From contig NC_062254.1 in assembly GCF_905475465.1 (NCBI RefSeq), forward strand, positions 3,802,001 through 3,866,000: a stretch of DNA of 64,000 nt. The letters are read 5' to 3'. The DNA is from Pieris napi (lineage: Eukaryota > Arthropoda > Insecta > Lepidoptera > Pieridae). Positions 56,401-60,920 of the stretch are shown piece by piece. Below the pieces are notes generated by a model. That model worked only from the letters and a program-made list of their open reading frames with translations, made no database searches and was not told the DNA's origin. The stretch's first letter is position 1. Each line of letters opens with the position of its first letter. A program made the translations under genes and the position numbers.

Positions 56401-59168
56401 ATATGGACAAAGGCCGGCAAAGCAATCGTGAGCCCTCTGGCATTGAGAACCTCTGCCAGTTCTTTAAAAAAATACCCATTTTAGTGGGTGCGATGCCGGC
56501 CTTTCAGGGAGGAGCATGCTCTTTTTTCAAAGTATATATATGTCACCGTAAAATTGAAAACACCGTTAGATTGTAATCTATCTCGCGAGATAGTAAACTG
56601 TCGAAAGATTGTAAACCTCAACGCAATGCTTACAATTTAACGTATTATTATTCGGTAGATTGTAATCGATCGAAGTAAAACTGACAAACTGTGGAATATA
56701 TATGTACCAATATCATACATGTATATTGGTTTTATCTTATAATTTGGGGGGGCCCAAATTCGTTACACAATACTTGAACGCTCCCTGATATGGACAGCTA
56801 AAATTTATAGTATGTTTTGAAATAATAAGGAAGAAGTGTAAGCAAGGACTATGCATTATTATTTACATTATCCCTGTTGATTTAAAAGAAAGGCCAAGCA
56901 TTAATGCGCGTGTAGTTAACGACTGATGATGAATGAAGCCCAATGGTGAACTTATTTATGCGTGGCTTGTGTTTCTATAATGAAAGACTCCGAGAGCTGA
57001 TGTCATTGTATGATAACAAAACAAAATTATGACTCTAATTAACCTCATTTGAGAATTAAAAATTGGGTTATCATTCTTGAGATCCTTGCTCTTTGTAACA
57101 TAATAAGCAAATATTTTTCAGTTTTTAACAATACGACCGTTTCATTATGGCCGGAGATAAATTACTCTACATTAATAAGTTTATGACTCTTGTCTCAGTG
57201 AAAAAGCTCGTAATTAACGTGACACGAAATAAAGTTTAGCCTTTTACCTTTTATAAGCGAAATTATAATTTCAAATTCTTCTCGTCCATTAGGTACAAAT
57301 ATTTGCGTAATGTTGTTTAAACTTCAGCTTATTGTGTTTTATGGAAGAAGTTATAATTAATATTTTAAACAAAACAATGTTTGTAATGTTCACTTCTTAA
57401 TTATTTTTAATATATTAATAACCTAATTGATACTCTTTACAAGTTACGAACGTGACTTTCGCTTTTGTTTAAATAAAAAAAAATGTGTGCGTGTACCAGG
57501 TGTACTCAAGAAGTGAAACTTCTTTATGACCTTATTTTTCGAAAAATAATCTACTATATGCAACTTTACAGAAATTGGTTAAATAAAGTTAAATTAGATA
57601 AAGTTTAACAAAAGGCTTTTATTATCTACTACTACTAAGATTATTACAGAATTTCATTAATTGTAATAGAATTATTACTATCATTGTTATCGTAATTATA
57701 TATTGTTGTTATTAATGGCTTCGAATCTCTTCGGATCAACCGTGGTAGGGACAAGAAAAAGATGGCGCGTAACCAAAAAATGTGACGGTAAATTTTTTTT
57801 CCAACGCCGATAAAGAAGTTTCACTTCTAAAATCAACATGGCGCGTAACCGAAAAACGTGACGTTTTGCTACAAAATTTATCCCATACGGCGATAAAGAA
57901 GTTTCATTCCAACGCCGATAAAGAAGTTTGACTTCAAAAAAAAACATGTCGCGTAACCGAAAAACGTGACGATAGCAAATCGTCACGTTTTTCGGTTAGG
58001 CTAAAATTTCTATAAAGAAGTTTCTCTTCAAAAATAAAATAATATACATTCTGTAAACAATCGTCCGTAATATATCTGCCAAATCAGTTATTCAATAAAT
58101 AGTAAGTATCCAATGTTTCTTTAATTCAATTCAGGATCCAATTTGTACGTTTTCCAAAATTTCGTTATTAATGATAACAAAGATATCAAACAACATACCA
58201 ACGCAACGTTTTATCCTAATTGCGTAGTTGAAATCTGGTATCAGTCCGTAATTGGGTTCAGAAGGATCCTTTTTGGTACTTTTTTGCTTTTAAGTACCAT
58301 TAGTAAATAATATTATTAGTGTATCTTTATATTTAAAAAAACATTGCTTTTTAACAACTTAAAATCGGTAATCCGATATAATACCACCGCTGACCGCCAT
58401 AGCACAATTTTTTTTTTTTTGATTTTATGACCTGGCATTTACAACCTTTAGGTCAACTCTTAACCATAGCACAAACAAGGAGATGCACAGACTACATAGT
58501 ATATAGAAAATACACAGAACATATAAATAATAAATAGAACAACAGAATATTATTTAATTATAGTCTTATTAATTTTAGCTCTTTCCATAGATAAAATAAA
58601 TCATAAATCAGTGCCACTATTGGTTTAGCGGTGATGGTCTTAAAAAGTATATATGTATTTTTATTAAGATTGACATTTTTGACATACTCAAACTAAGATT
58701 AAGGCTTATGTTTTGGCATCTACATAAATATGCTTTCAATTAAAGTCTGTGTATGTTTTGGCCAAAAATTGCAATGTAAAGATTTATATAAAGACTAAAT
58801 ATACAACTAGATTTTCCGATATTAGTAGGTACAGGTAGTTAAGTACCAAATCGTTATTGATGTTAACACTCATTACATAGTTTACTCCTTTATTAACTTC
58901 GAAATTAGAATGTAAGATCACAATAGGATATTCTTTTTAAAAAGTTTTAGCATTAATAAATAATGTACACTGATAAAACTATATTTTCTTTTCAGTATAA
59001 ACAACACTTCGAGAAAGTTCCGTTAAATAAATAAAAATACACTTACCCGGTAATGTGATAGGTGATTGACAACACACGTGAAGTGCACATCCCGACCCTG
59101 TGTGACTGTGTGATTTTCCAATGCCTGTAGAAATTCCGGTTCAACCTCAGCTTGAATTGGCATTTCAC
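11314..59168 (-). CDS. Three-Ig-domain cell-surface protein, lachesin/DIP (Dpr-interacting protein) family; seven coding exons, 5' end missing
   Basis: Joining exons A to G (59047-59168, 51813-51998, 46129-46318, 14098-14229, 13821-13940, 12156-12335, 11314-11498) gives about 370 residues with no internal stop; all junctions are GT/AG and the phases agree. Ig1 runs from FTC in exon A to YMCQVNTDPMKSQ in exon B, Ig2 from RLTCTATG in C to YYCIASNG in D, Ig3 from ELQCYIEASP in E to TYVCASVNALG in F, each with the paired Cys and the core Trp. The motifs VNTDPMKSQ, PPDI, CIASNGVPP and QLVGAP are hallmarks of lachesin and DIP proteins. In insects DIPs bind Dpr proteins at the surface of neurons and help specify synaptic partners; lachesin is a related adhesion molecule. 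Sequons NHT (A), NDS (B) and NLT (F) are potential glycosylation sites. The start codon and signal peptide lie upstream of the recognised exons, probably past 64,000. Family assignment is firm; which DIP paralogue it is cannot be told from here. Confidence 0.92.
11499..12155 (-). other. Intron F-G (657 bp) holding a TIR element
   Basis: Between the donor after exon F and the acceptor before exon G. Most of its F-proximal third is the MITE at 11,881-12,076. Nothing else is recognised. Confidence 0.8.
11881..12076. mobile_element. Small MITE in the last intron
   Basis: Begins GGCCGCTTTCTATACTCGAT and ends TTGAGTATAGAAAGCGGCC; the first 17 bp of the ends are perfect inverted repeats and the similarity extends further inward to CCAATTTT / AAAATTGG. 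It is 196 bp with no ORF. No clear target duplication was seen. It sits 80 bp from the exon F donor. Confidence 0.75.
12156..12335 (-). CDS. DIP/lachesin exon F: second half of Ig3
   Basis: Reads (A)LVSDKLLENPKFRIVERS, then VNEYSLWMNLTIKSLAFGDF, then GTYVCASVNALGKMESQVSL H. The acceptor is GCGTTTCAG and the donor GTGAGT (12155-12150). It is 180 nt, phase 1 on both sides. It carries the LTI.SL...DFGTYVC strand E/F signature, the second Ig3 cysteine and the family's N.LGK.ES motif. If the following intron were retained, the reading frame would continue for about 40 codons in-frame to a stop at 12,034-12,036. Confidence 0.92.
12336..13820 (-). other. Intron E-F (1.5 kb), no element recognised
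   Basis: AT-rich DNA between exons E and F. I see no repeat family from elsewhere in the window, no ORF and no clear structure. Confidence 0.7.
13821..13940 (-). CDS. DIP/lachesin exon E: first half of Ig3
   Basis: Reads (F)IPQVKAALQLVGAPLRSD then VELQCYIEASPKAMNSWYRE D. The acceptor is TTATATCAG and the donor GTAAAT (13820-13815). It is 120 nt, phase 1 on both sides. QLVGAP, the first Ig3 cysteine (LQC) and the core Trp (SWYRE) are all present. The family motif EA.PK..N.W is matched by EASPKAMNSW. Confidence 0.92.
14098..14229 (-). CDS. DIP/lachesin exon D: second half of Ig2
   Basis: After the split Val the exon reads VEIHKGESLELAHVQRTDMG, then AYYCIASNGVPPTVSRRYHV and QVH. The acceptor is TTCTCTTGCAG and the donor GTAAGT (14097-14092). 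It is 132 nt, phase 1 on both sides. GAYYCIASNGVPPTVS is the diagnostic strand F/G of Ig2 in DIP and lachesin proteins. It is separated from its Ig2 partner exon C by a 31.9 kb intron but from exon E by only 157 bp. Confidence 0.93.
15530..15803 (+). repeat. LINE-C 3' tail
   Basis: Parallel to 7225-7500: TGATGTCATGTGGAACATGG, TTACAAACGTTGTGTAAAAC, TTGAGAACTGGCAGTAAATG, AGAAGCATTTCATACGTATA and TGAATAAATGATTTTTGAA. Confidence 0.8.
16495..16797 (-). repeat. Dispersed AT-rich repeat ('aaagaggaaagattt' family)
   Basis: The minus strand reads TATTATAAAGAGGAAAGATT, ...AAAGTACTGGACCGATTTTA, ATTTGAATGCTACATTGTCA, AACAAAAAAATGTTCCACAA. The same order occurs at 25,077-25,366 and, more weakly, 32,332-32,583. 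Confidence 0.7.
17165..17321 (+). repeat. LINE-A tail
   Basis: GGACCAATTCGACTTAGGGT, GAGCGTTCCAATTCTTAAAA, GGCCTGCAACGCACTCGGGA, ATTTAACATCAGATGAGCCT and an A-run. Confidence 0.8.
17327..17538 (+). repeat. LINE-B C-terminus and tail
   Basis: Abuts the LINE-A tail. Reads GGGTTGATCCCTCATGCC, CATCACCTTGATGGCTGGAA, GAAGGCCGGCAACGCACCCA and GCCCCCTATTCTATAAAAAA. It shares ATCA.CTTGATGG.TGGA.GTCTTCCAC and the CGCACCCACTAA tail with 38,618-38,925, and is distinct from LINE-A. Confidence 0.75.
17729..17752. repeat. ACTAT microsatellite
   Basis: About five tandem copies of a 5-bp unit, CTATA. Confidence 0.85.
18095..18340. repeat. Dispersed repeat, possibly Helitron-related
   Basis: Contains ACGACTGGACCGATTTTGA, shared with the Helitron at 48,688-48,908, then a GC-rich block (AGCCCGCCCCCCGAA, GAAGGGGGCAAAAAACCCCC) with short inverted complements. 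Ends were not defined. Confidence 0.4.
18655..18875 (+). repeat. LINE-A C-terminus and tail
   Basis: CCACGTCCGTAGTTCCACAA, CATGTGGAACCAGTTGTCTA, ACCAATTCGACTTATAGTCC, AAAAGGCCGCCAACGCACTT. The SSTT(N/K)RFKALFRAHHHHVE frame is the decayed C-terminus of the LINE protein. Confidence 0.75.
19446..19505. repeat. Compound palindrome
   Basis: GTACCTACTG near 19,447 is the complement of CAGTAGGTAC at 19,495-19,504. Inside it GGCTACTAG pairs with CTAGTAGCC around a seven-base loop. Confidence 0.75.
19594..19628. repeat. Perfect 17-bp palindrome with 1-base spacer
   Basis: TTAGACGTAAGTCTTAG, a single A, then CTAAGACTTACGTCTAA. Confidence 0.95.
21895..22348 (-). mobile_element. MITE-2 with 20-bp tandem array
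   Basis: Starts GAAGTGAAACTTCTTTATCG and ends CATAAAGAAGTTTCACTTC then TAGTACACGCACATTTTG; these ends are inverted complements. At 21,940-22,020 there are about four tandem units of (CACATT)TTTCGGTTACGCGT. The same element, inverted, lies at 57,481-57,960, sharing AAACTTTATCTAATTTAACT and TTTCGAAAAATAAGGTCAT. Confidence 0.75.
23862..24083 (+). repeat. LINE-A C-terminus and tail
   Basis: ATATGTGGACCCAGCTACCC, ACTGAAGTATTTCCGTACCA, CCTTCAAGAAAAGAGCGTAC, AAAAGGCCGGCTACGCACTC. One frame reads WTQLPTEVFPYQFTLQSFKK then RAYQFLKGR, the W..LP.EVFP...L..FK.R...FL.GR signature of non-LTR retrotransposon C-termini. Confidence 0.85.
24594..24862. mobile_element. MITE-3, hairpin type
   Basis: Left end ATGTTAACGTAAAATTGTAA then CCGTTAGATTGTAATCTATC; right end GATAGATTACAATCTAACGG then TTTTTACAATTTTACGGTGA. 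The ends are inverted copies over about 45 bp. The same family is at 55,431-55,876, 56,540-56,697 and 60,921-61,236. Confidence 0.85.
25077..25366 (+). repeat. Dispersed AT-rich repeat ('aaagaggaaagattt' family)
   Basis: CTAACATTATAAAGAGGAAA, AAAGTACTGGACCGATTTAA, ATTTGAATGCTACATTATCA, TTACCCAAGGTGTAAAAAAA, ending GTGCGAAGCCGGGACGG. Confidence 0.75.
25826..26082 (-). repeat. SINE-2, tRNA-headed
   Basis: Minus strand: CAGCAGGGTTGGCCTAATCG, then a B-box-like AGGTTCGATCCCCGGCT, later GTGAGGAAACCGGCTTGCC, TTAGACCCAAAAGATAGACG, and GAGGCCCAGACCTAAAGAGG. This is the familiar lepidopteran SINE order. Part of the body has been replaced by an inverted duplication (25,964-26,013). Confidence 0.8.
26636..26956 (-). 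repeat. Three tandem copies of the LINE-A tail
   Basis: GGTAAACGGG starts units at about 26,636, 26,752 and 26,860. Each runs through GGCTC/CGCTC, TTAAGTGAYA, GGACA, a CCAGAGG block and ends GTGCGTTGCC.GCCTTT. The units are 116 and 108 bp apart. Confidence 0.85.
27412..27495 (+). repeat. MITE-4 end fragment
   Basis: CCTTGCGATTCTGTAACT followed by CTTCACGACTGATTTGAGAG and CGATGCGAAAACCGCTGTGT. The same terminal repeat bounds 52,585-52,780, where this internal block occurs inverted. Confidence 0.65.
27767..28121 (+). mobile_element. MITE-1 copy
   Basis: Left GGGTGCGTATACTTATGTAC then GTAAGAAGTTATACTTACTT; right CATAACGCGCCTAAAGAAGT then ATAACTTCAAAAA. About 355 bp, closely matching 39,467-39,819 throughout (for example AGACTGGAAAAGGAGTCATT and GTAGCATCTTCCGTGGGCAA). 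Confidence 0.85.
28596..28865 (+). repeat. Penelope-like (?) repeat, copy 1
   Basis: TCCGCGAAAATAGAGGACAC, TTTTGCCAAAACCCTCCATC, CAGTCACCGTGACCACGCAC, GCTGTAAAGCACGCGAAACG TCGG, then AATCCGGTCCAAATAGTGTT. It is nearly identical over about 220 bp to 40,395-40,662. The GAAACGTCGG motif resembles that of Penelope-type retroelement ends, but family placement is tentative. Confidence 0.55.
30855..30950 (+). repeat. Degraded LINE-A tail
   Basis: GTATCACTTAACTTCCGCCT, CCTACCCATTTGCCCCCTGT and an A-run. Confidence 0.6.
32332..32583 (+). repeat. Dispersed repeat ending in CGGGTCGCTAGT
   Basis: Starts near ATTGAAGAGGAAGGTTTATA and ends GTGTGAAGCCGGGGCGGGTC GCTAGT, the ending seen in the family at 25,366. 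The interior differs. Confidence 0.5.
34733..35022 (-). repeat. SINE-2, near full length
   Basis: Minus strand: AGCAGTGTTAGCCTAGTGAC, GGTTCCATCCCCGGCTGTGC, ACCAATGGAATTTGTTTCTA TGTGCGCATTTAACATTC, GTGAGGAAACCGACATGTC, AGAGGTTGTAGCGCCACTGA. The A-box and B-box-like blocks at the head indicate a tRNA-derived SINE. Confidence 0.85.
35317..35643 (+). repeat. SINE-1 with tRNA-like head
   Basis: The head reads ATTGGTCTAGTGGTTAGTAC (A box) and GGGGTTCGATCCCCGG (B box), with a possible anticodon arm GGACTGCGAATCC. The body runs AGCATTTGGTGTTGTGCTTA, TCTATCTATCTATAATATG and CATGGGACTAGGTCAATTGG TGTGAATTGTC. Two more copies, both on the minus strand, lie at 46.6 and 47.4-48.2 kb. The acceptor stem does not close well, so I call it a SINE rather than a tRNA gene. 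Confidence 0.85.
38618..38925 (+). repeat. LINE-B C-terminus and tail
   Basis: TTGGGTTGATTCCTCCTGCC, then a frame reading ..HHLDGWRSSTVRFTRHFLLR TSELWNRLP, a typical non-LTR C-terminus, followed by AAAGGCCGGCAACGCACCCA and GCCCCCCTATTATATAAAAA. Confidence 0.85.
39467..39819 (+). mobile_element. MITE-1 copy
   Basis: GGGTGCGTATACTTATGTTC, GTAAGAAGTTATACTTCTTT GGC at the left and ACGCGCCTAAAGAAGTATAA CTTCAAAAA at the right. About 353 bp. Confidence 0.85.
40395..40662 (+). repeat. Penelope-like (?) repeat, copy 2
   Basis: ATCCGCGAAAATAGAAGACA, TTCTGCCAAAACCCTCCATC, GTCACCGTGACCACGCACGC TGTAAAGCACGCGAAACGTC GG. Same extent and orientation as the copy at 28.6 kb. Confidence 0.55.
40775..41010 (-). 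repeat. LINE-A C-terminus and tail
   Basis: Minus strand: TGTGGAACCAGCTGCCCACT, GAAGTATTTCTGAGCCAATT, AAAAGGCCGGCAACGCACTC, GGGCGGCGGGTATCACTTTA CATCAGGTGAGCC. Confidence 0.85.
42220..42452 (+). pseudogene. Harbinger transposase, N-terminal remnant
   Basis: Reads DFCHCYLLSKGTVLWIVTEI then GNDLKLPMNK. This fits the F...Y.LSK.TV..I...I...L segment near the start of HARBI1-type transposases. It then runs into a tandemly duplicated AT-rich stretch, so the catalytic domain is absent. Confidence 0.6.
42329..42607. repeat. Tandem duplication of about 118 bp plus palindrome
   Basis: The block CTCATAC.AACCTATTTTGC ... ATAATATTAACTTATAATTA occurs at 42,329-42,450 and again at 42,490-42,607. The second copy runs into its own complement, GCCTATAATATTAACTTATA ... 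TAAGTTAATATTATAGGC. Confidence 0.85.
42930..43490 (-). pseudogene. Harbinger accessory Myb/SANT-like protein, broken
   Basis: On the minus strand, from 43,490, the reading is KKETAKLVMLLKDYTVVTCK, QLITAAIYKKMQLGNLCDVF NSDG then a stop, matching the first helices and loops of the FSBP/NAIF-type Myb/SANT domain that accompanies Harbinger transposase. Further on (43,130-42,945) is EEHQKHLLHQ, EEVHQKVMQQMEERHNKYM and QQKELHQIEVKCKKKQLEN, a coiled-coil tail with internal stops. A similar tail is at 10.3-10.5 kb. Confidence 0.65.
44096..44352 (-). repeat. LINE-A C-terminus and tail
   Basis: Minus strand: GTTTCCACAACTAAGCGTTT, CCCACTGCAGTATTTCCGAA CCAATTCGACTTAGAGTCC, AAAGGCCGGCAAGTGAGCCC, then the CATCAGATGAGGCTCCTGCC tail. 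Confidence 0.8.
44349..44385 (+). repeat. AAAAT microsatellite
   Basis: AAATAAAATAAAATAAAAT, four to five units of five bases with one change near the end. Confidence 0.85.
46129..46318 (-). CDS. DIP/lachesin exon C: first half of Ig2
   Basis: Reads MGYLAVLIPPDIVDSAAEGS, then REGGNIRLTCTATGVPAPTV, then the MWRRE strand C and an R/K-rich end. The acceptor is ATACTTGACAG and the donor GTAAGT (46128-46123). The exon is 190 nt, entering in phase 0 and leaving in phase 1. The leading ATG is an internal methionine (SQ|MGYL in the joined protein), not a start. LIPPDI is the usual linker between Ig1 and Ig2 in this family. Confidence 0.93.
46517..46917. mobile_element. MITE-5 with perfect 35-bp TIRs, TA target, holding a SINE
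   Basis: Left TGTCGCAGCCAACTAGCTTA ATTAGCCGTTCAATT (46,517-46,551) is exactly complementary to 46,883-46,917. TA lies at both outer borders, as for Tc1/mariner-type insertions. The interior at 46,570-46,815 is a complete SINE-1 copy, leaving about 155 bp of MITE. Confidence 0.88.
46570..46815 (-). repeat. SINE-1 copy nested in MITE-5
   Basis: Minus strand: GGCTTATTGGTCTAGTGGTT, GATTCGCAGTC/GACTGCGAATC anticodon-like arm, GGGTTCGATCCCCGGCTGAG, then the body to CAATTGGTGTGAATTGTCC. Confidence 0.85.
47355..48172 (-). repeat. SINE-1 copy interrupted by a long-TIR element
   Basis: The tail side is 47,355-47,396 (TTCACACCAATTGACCTAGT ..AAGCTGGT) and the head side 47,965-48,172 (TGGTGAAGCTTGTGTTATGG ... 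CTAGACCAATGAGTCGTC). The two halves join perfectly at TGGT when the insert is removed. Confidence 0.88.
47397..47964. mobile_element. Foldback element with about 130-bp TIRs inserted in SINE-1
   Basis: From 47,401 TAAGATCCCGCTATACAACG runs inward through AGATGCTTATTTAATGAAAC and CAAATTTCAGTCCAGAGTA. From 47,957 the other strand reads the same for about 130 bp with only a few differences. The roughly 290-bp middle is AT-rich with no ORF. TGGT flanks both sides. I do not recognise the family. Confidence 0.85.
48688..48908 (+). mobile_element. Non-autonomous Helitron
   Basis: Starts TC (48,688) after an A and ends CTAG (48,905-48,908) before a T, so the insertion lies between A and T without duplication. 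A hairpin AGGAC ... GTCCT (48,883-48,887 / 48,900-48,904) sits immediately before CTAG. These three points are the standard Helitron marks. It has no coding capacity; it contains ACGACTGGACCGATTTTGAT. Confidence 0.8.
49250..49430 (-). repeat. Non-LTR tail, family D
   Basis: Minus strand: CTTGCTGAGTTTCTTGCCCG TTCTTCTCAGAACAAGGCC, then AAATTCATAAGCATGCGCTA and AATAAATGTATTTTGATTTG, a familiar lepidopteran LINE tail. Confidence 0.65.
50415..51066. mobile_element. Mariner-type deletion derivative
   Basis: Left TACAGGGTGTCCCAAAAGTC GACGTCAAGTCGAAATTTTC; right on the other strand TACAGGGTGTCCCAAAAGTC GACGTCAAGTGGAAATTTTC. TA flanks both ends. The 652-bp interior has only a stop-ridden frame with no catalytic motif recognised. 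Confidence 0.85.
51488..51509. repeat. CATA microsatellite
   Basis: About five tandem CATA units. Confidence 0.85.
51813..51998 (-). CDS. DIP/lachesin exon B: C-terminal half of Ig1
   Basis: Sixty-two codons, VAWLKSDSKAILAIHTKMVA through to QVNTDPMKSQ. The acceptor is TTTCTCACAG and the donor GTAAAA; both borders are phase 0. It carries the Ig1 core Trp (VAW), the DSGTYMC strand F with the second cysteine, and the very conserved VNTDPMKSQ of DIP and lachesin proteins. In solved Dpr-DIP complexes the interface is formed by Ig1, so this exon together with exon A should carry the partner-binding face (inference from the family). Confidence 0.93.
52585..52780. mobile_element. MITE-4 with internal hairpin
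   Basis: Ends CCTTGCGATTCTGTAACTAA CTTTT and its complement AAAAGTTAGTTACAGAATCG CAAGG. CAG flanks both sides. Inside, GAGCTTGTAGCTTATTGTTT AT pairs perfectly with its complement around a ten-base loop (about 52,699-52,752). Confidence 0.85.
52981..53164. mobile_element. Mariner-type MITE, 184 bp
   Basis: Left TACAGGATGGCCAAAAAGTC GTGGATCAA; right on the other strand TACAGGGTGGCCAAAAAGTC GTGGATCAA, one mismatch in 29. TA at both borders. Confidence 0.88.
54373..54802. mobile_element. hAT-type non-autonomous element with 8-bp target duplication
   Basis: Left end CAGTGTTTCCCAAACTTTTT; right end on the other strand CAGTGATTCCCAAAGTGGTC. Flanks are ATTTAGAC (54,365-54,372) and ATTAAGAC (54,803-54,810), an 8-bp duplication with one change. 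GTAGACCCCTTG-like words recur near both ends. Confidence 0.85.
54822..54915 (+). repeat. LINE-A tail, degraded
   Basis: AAAGGCCGGCCAAGCATTCT, GAGTGTCTATGGGCGGAATC, ACTTAACATCAAGCGAGG, then an A-run. Confidence 0.65.
55431..55876. mobile_element. MITE-3 hairpin element, longest copy
   Basis: Left TGTCACCGTAAAATTGTAAA, ATTGTAATCTATCTCGCGAG, AACTGTCGAAAGATTGTGAA, CGTATTATTATTCGGTAGAT; right arm is the near-complement over about 140 bp. The spacer is GC-richer (CGCACCTCGCGCGCTGATTG G ... CCAATCAGG). Confidence 0.88.
56405..56530. repeat. Back-to-back LINE-A (+) and LINE-B (-) tails
   Basis: AAGGCCGGCAAAGCAATCGT then CCCTCTGGCATTGAG reads on the plus strand; about 20 bp later ACCCATTTTAGTGGGTGCGA TGCCGGCCTTTCAGGGAGGA is the LINE-B tail in reverse. 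Confidence 0.65.
56540..56697 (+). mobile_element. MITE-3 left half
   Basis: ATGTCACCGTAAAATTGAAA ACACCGTTAGATTGTAATCT and on through CGTATTATTATTCGGTAGAT; it ends where the arms of other copies meet, so only one arm is present. Confidence 0.8.
57481..58030 (+). mobile_element. MITE-2 copy with repeated ends
   Basis: AATGTGTGCGTGTACCAGGT, AAGAAGTGAAACTTCTTTAT GACCTTATTTTTCGAAAAAT, inverted relative to 21,895-22,348. After 57,810 the unit (A)TAAAGAAGTTTCACTTC + (AT)GGCGCGTAACCGAAAAACG TGACG repeats about three times. On the minus strand this yields the repeated peptide EVKLLYRRW, a by-product of the repeat and not a gene. Confidence 0.75.
59047..59168 (-). CDS. DIP/lachesin exon A: N-terminal half of Ig1
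   Basis: Reads (G)EMPIQAEVEPEFLQALENH then TVTQGRDVHFTCVVNHLSHYR. The acceptor is an AT-rich tract ending AATTTTAG (intron side of 59169) and the donor is GTAAGT (59046-59041). The exon is 122 nt: it begins with the last two bases of a codon and ends on a codon boundary, so the missing upstream exon must end in phase 1. It supplies the first Ig1 cysteine (FTC) and a sequon NHT. The negatively charged E/P-rich stretch before the Ig fold suggests the mature N-terminus is close by. Confidence 0.88.
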
Positions 59169-60524
59169 CTAAAATTAAAATAAATTGACATGGCTGGACC
59201 GTGATGGAAAAGGTTATTGTTGTTGACTTTGATAAATTTAAAATGTACTGATTTTTTCATTGAAATATAGTTACAACTACACTTAAAAAGACATTTTCAA
59301 GTATTCACTAAACCAAATAACACTAAAGTAAATTTAATTGCAAATCAAGCTCATTACAATAAGTAATGGCATGTGAGCACTGAGCAGTCTCTCACTGTTT
59401 GGCGTTTGCTAATTACATAACACTTTTGATCCGATTGCTCTTTTAACTTTCGTTCATTAATTATTATTAATGTAGGCTAGCTATTATTAATACGTTTAAA
59501 ATTTTTTGTTGTCACTTAAAATATGATAAACATTTCCTTGGTATTTCGTTAGACATTAATTAGTAATATTAAAAATGGTATTGTTAAAATCATCGTTGGA
59601 TGGATGGAACGATGGAACATAATATTTAGTATTTACCGACAAATGACAATCGAATACTGAATAGTTGTTGTGTTGTTTTTTATGTTGGCCAAATCGTTAA
59701 CCAATTATTTTCGTATTATGAAAATCAGTCCTACTTTTTTTTACGAAAAAAATGCGTAAAAATATGTCATCTTGAAATATAATTATAACTAATTTGTTAA
59801 ACACGAAAAAAAAATAAGTTTATTTTTAAATTATTCGAATCCAAATTACGCGATGTTTGATGGATATCGGTAGATGGCATTAAAACATGTTTAGTACAAT
59901 CAATACCAAACGCAACTTGCTACTAGATGGCGCTGTAAACAATAAATTCTACAGAGACCTAAACAAGTTTAAATTTCTATAAAAAATCATTTTAAATATA
60001 AACATGGTGTTTCATAGTTTTTTTAAATACTTCTATCTTCTAACGCCCTAATGTCACGACGTTTAAGAGATCAATGTGATTCAAAATACGATACCAAGAA
60101 GATTCTTACAATCTGATGTCGTACTAAAAACTATATTTTAATTGAATCTGTGAATGTCGGATATTAAAAATCGTACAGCTATTGCATTAAATATTGGAAC
60201 TCAAATGGTAAGCATAGATTTTCTATGCGACGTTGAATTATTAAACGCGCTGAACCGAAATATCCAGTTGAAAAAGATTTTCCAACAAATTAATATTCAA
60301 TTTCGTTGAGAAAAGAGTCTTAACTTGTCGATGTCGTGAATTGTAAAATGATTAGCGGAATATTTGCTTCAAGTGTTAGAGGAGTCTCGTTGCTTGCTTT
60401 AAAGAATTTGACCCTGTGTTACAGGAGAAAACTTTTTCCTATTTATTTTGTACCCGTTGTTCAATTCATTTTAAAATATAATATAATGACCACTAGTCAT
60501 TTCTCGCCACTTTATTTTATAGAA

Positions 60525-60645
60525 CAGACGGCAAACTGACTGAAGGCTCATTTGTTGTTAAGTGACATCGGTGCTCACGCTGCCGCCTCGCAAGTGCGTT
60601 GCCGGCCTTTTAAGAATTAGTACGCTCTGTTCTTTATAAATTACA
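60525..60645 (-). repeat. LINE-A tail
   Basis: Minus strand: AGAGCGTACTAATTCTTAAA AGGCCGGCAACGCACTTGCG, then ...GATGTCACTTAACAACAAAT GAGCC. Confidence 0.75.
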
Positions 60646-60920
60646 AGGCTGTGTACCAGTGGATTTTTCTGATATAATTAATACTTGCTTTAAAGAAAAG
60701 AATCAATGTCATCCATCAATGGTGGGTTTGCGCTGTTTCGCTGACAGCCAAAAAGAATGACAATTGTCAGTTTGATTTTGACAGAGAGAACCACCAAAGG
60801 TTAAATGAGATTAACATTGGCATTCTTCTTGTTCAAATACTGTGTAGTGATGGCGACATAAATGATATAGAGAGAAGGTTGGTTGCGATGATACAGCTTC
60901 ACTAGATAGAAGCTTTATAC

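Larger units (their letters stand above)
51999..59046 (-). other. Intron A-B (7.0 kb), many small DNA elements
   Basis: No host exon was seen. Recognised elements are listed separately. 53.2-54.3, 56.7-57.4 and 58.1-59.0 kb show nothing specific. Confidence 0.8.
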
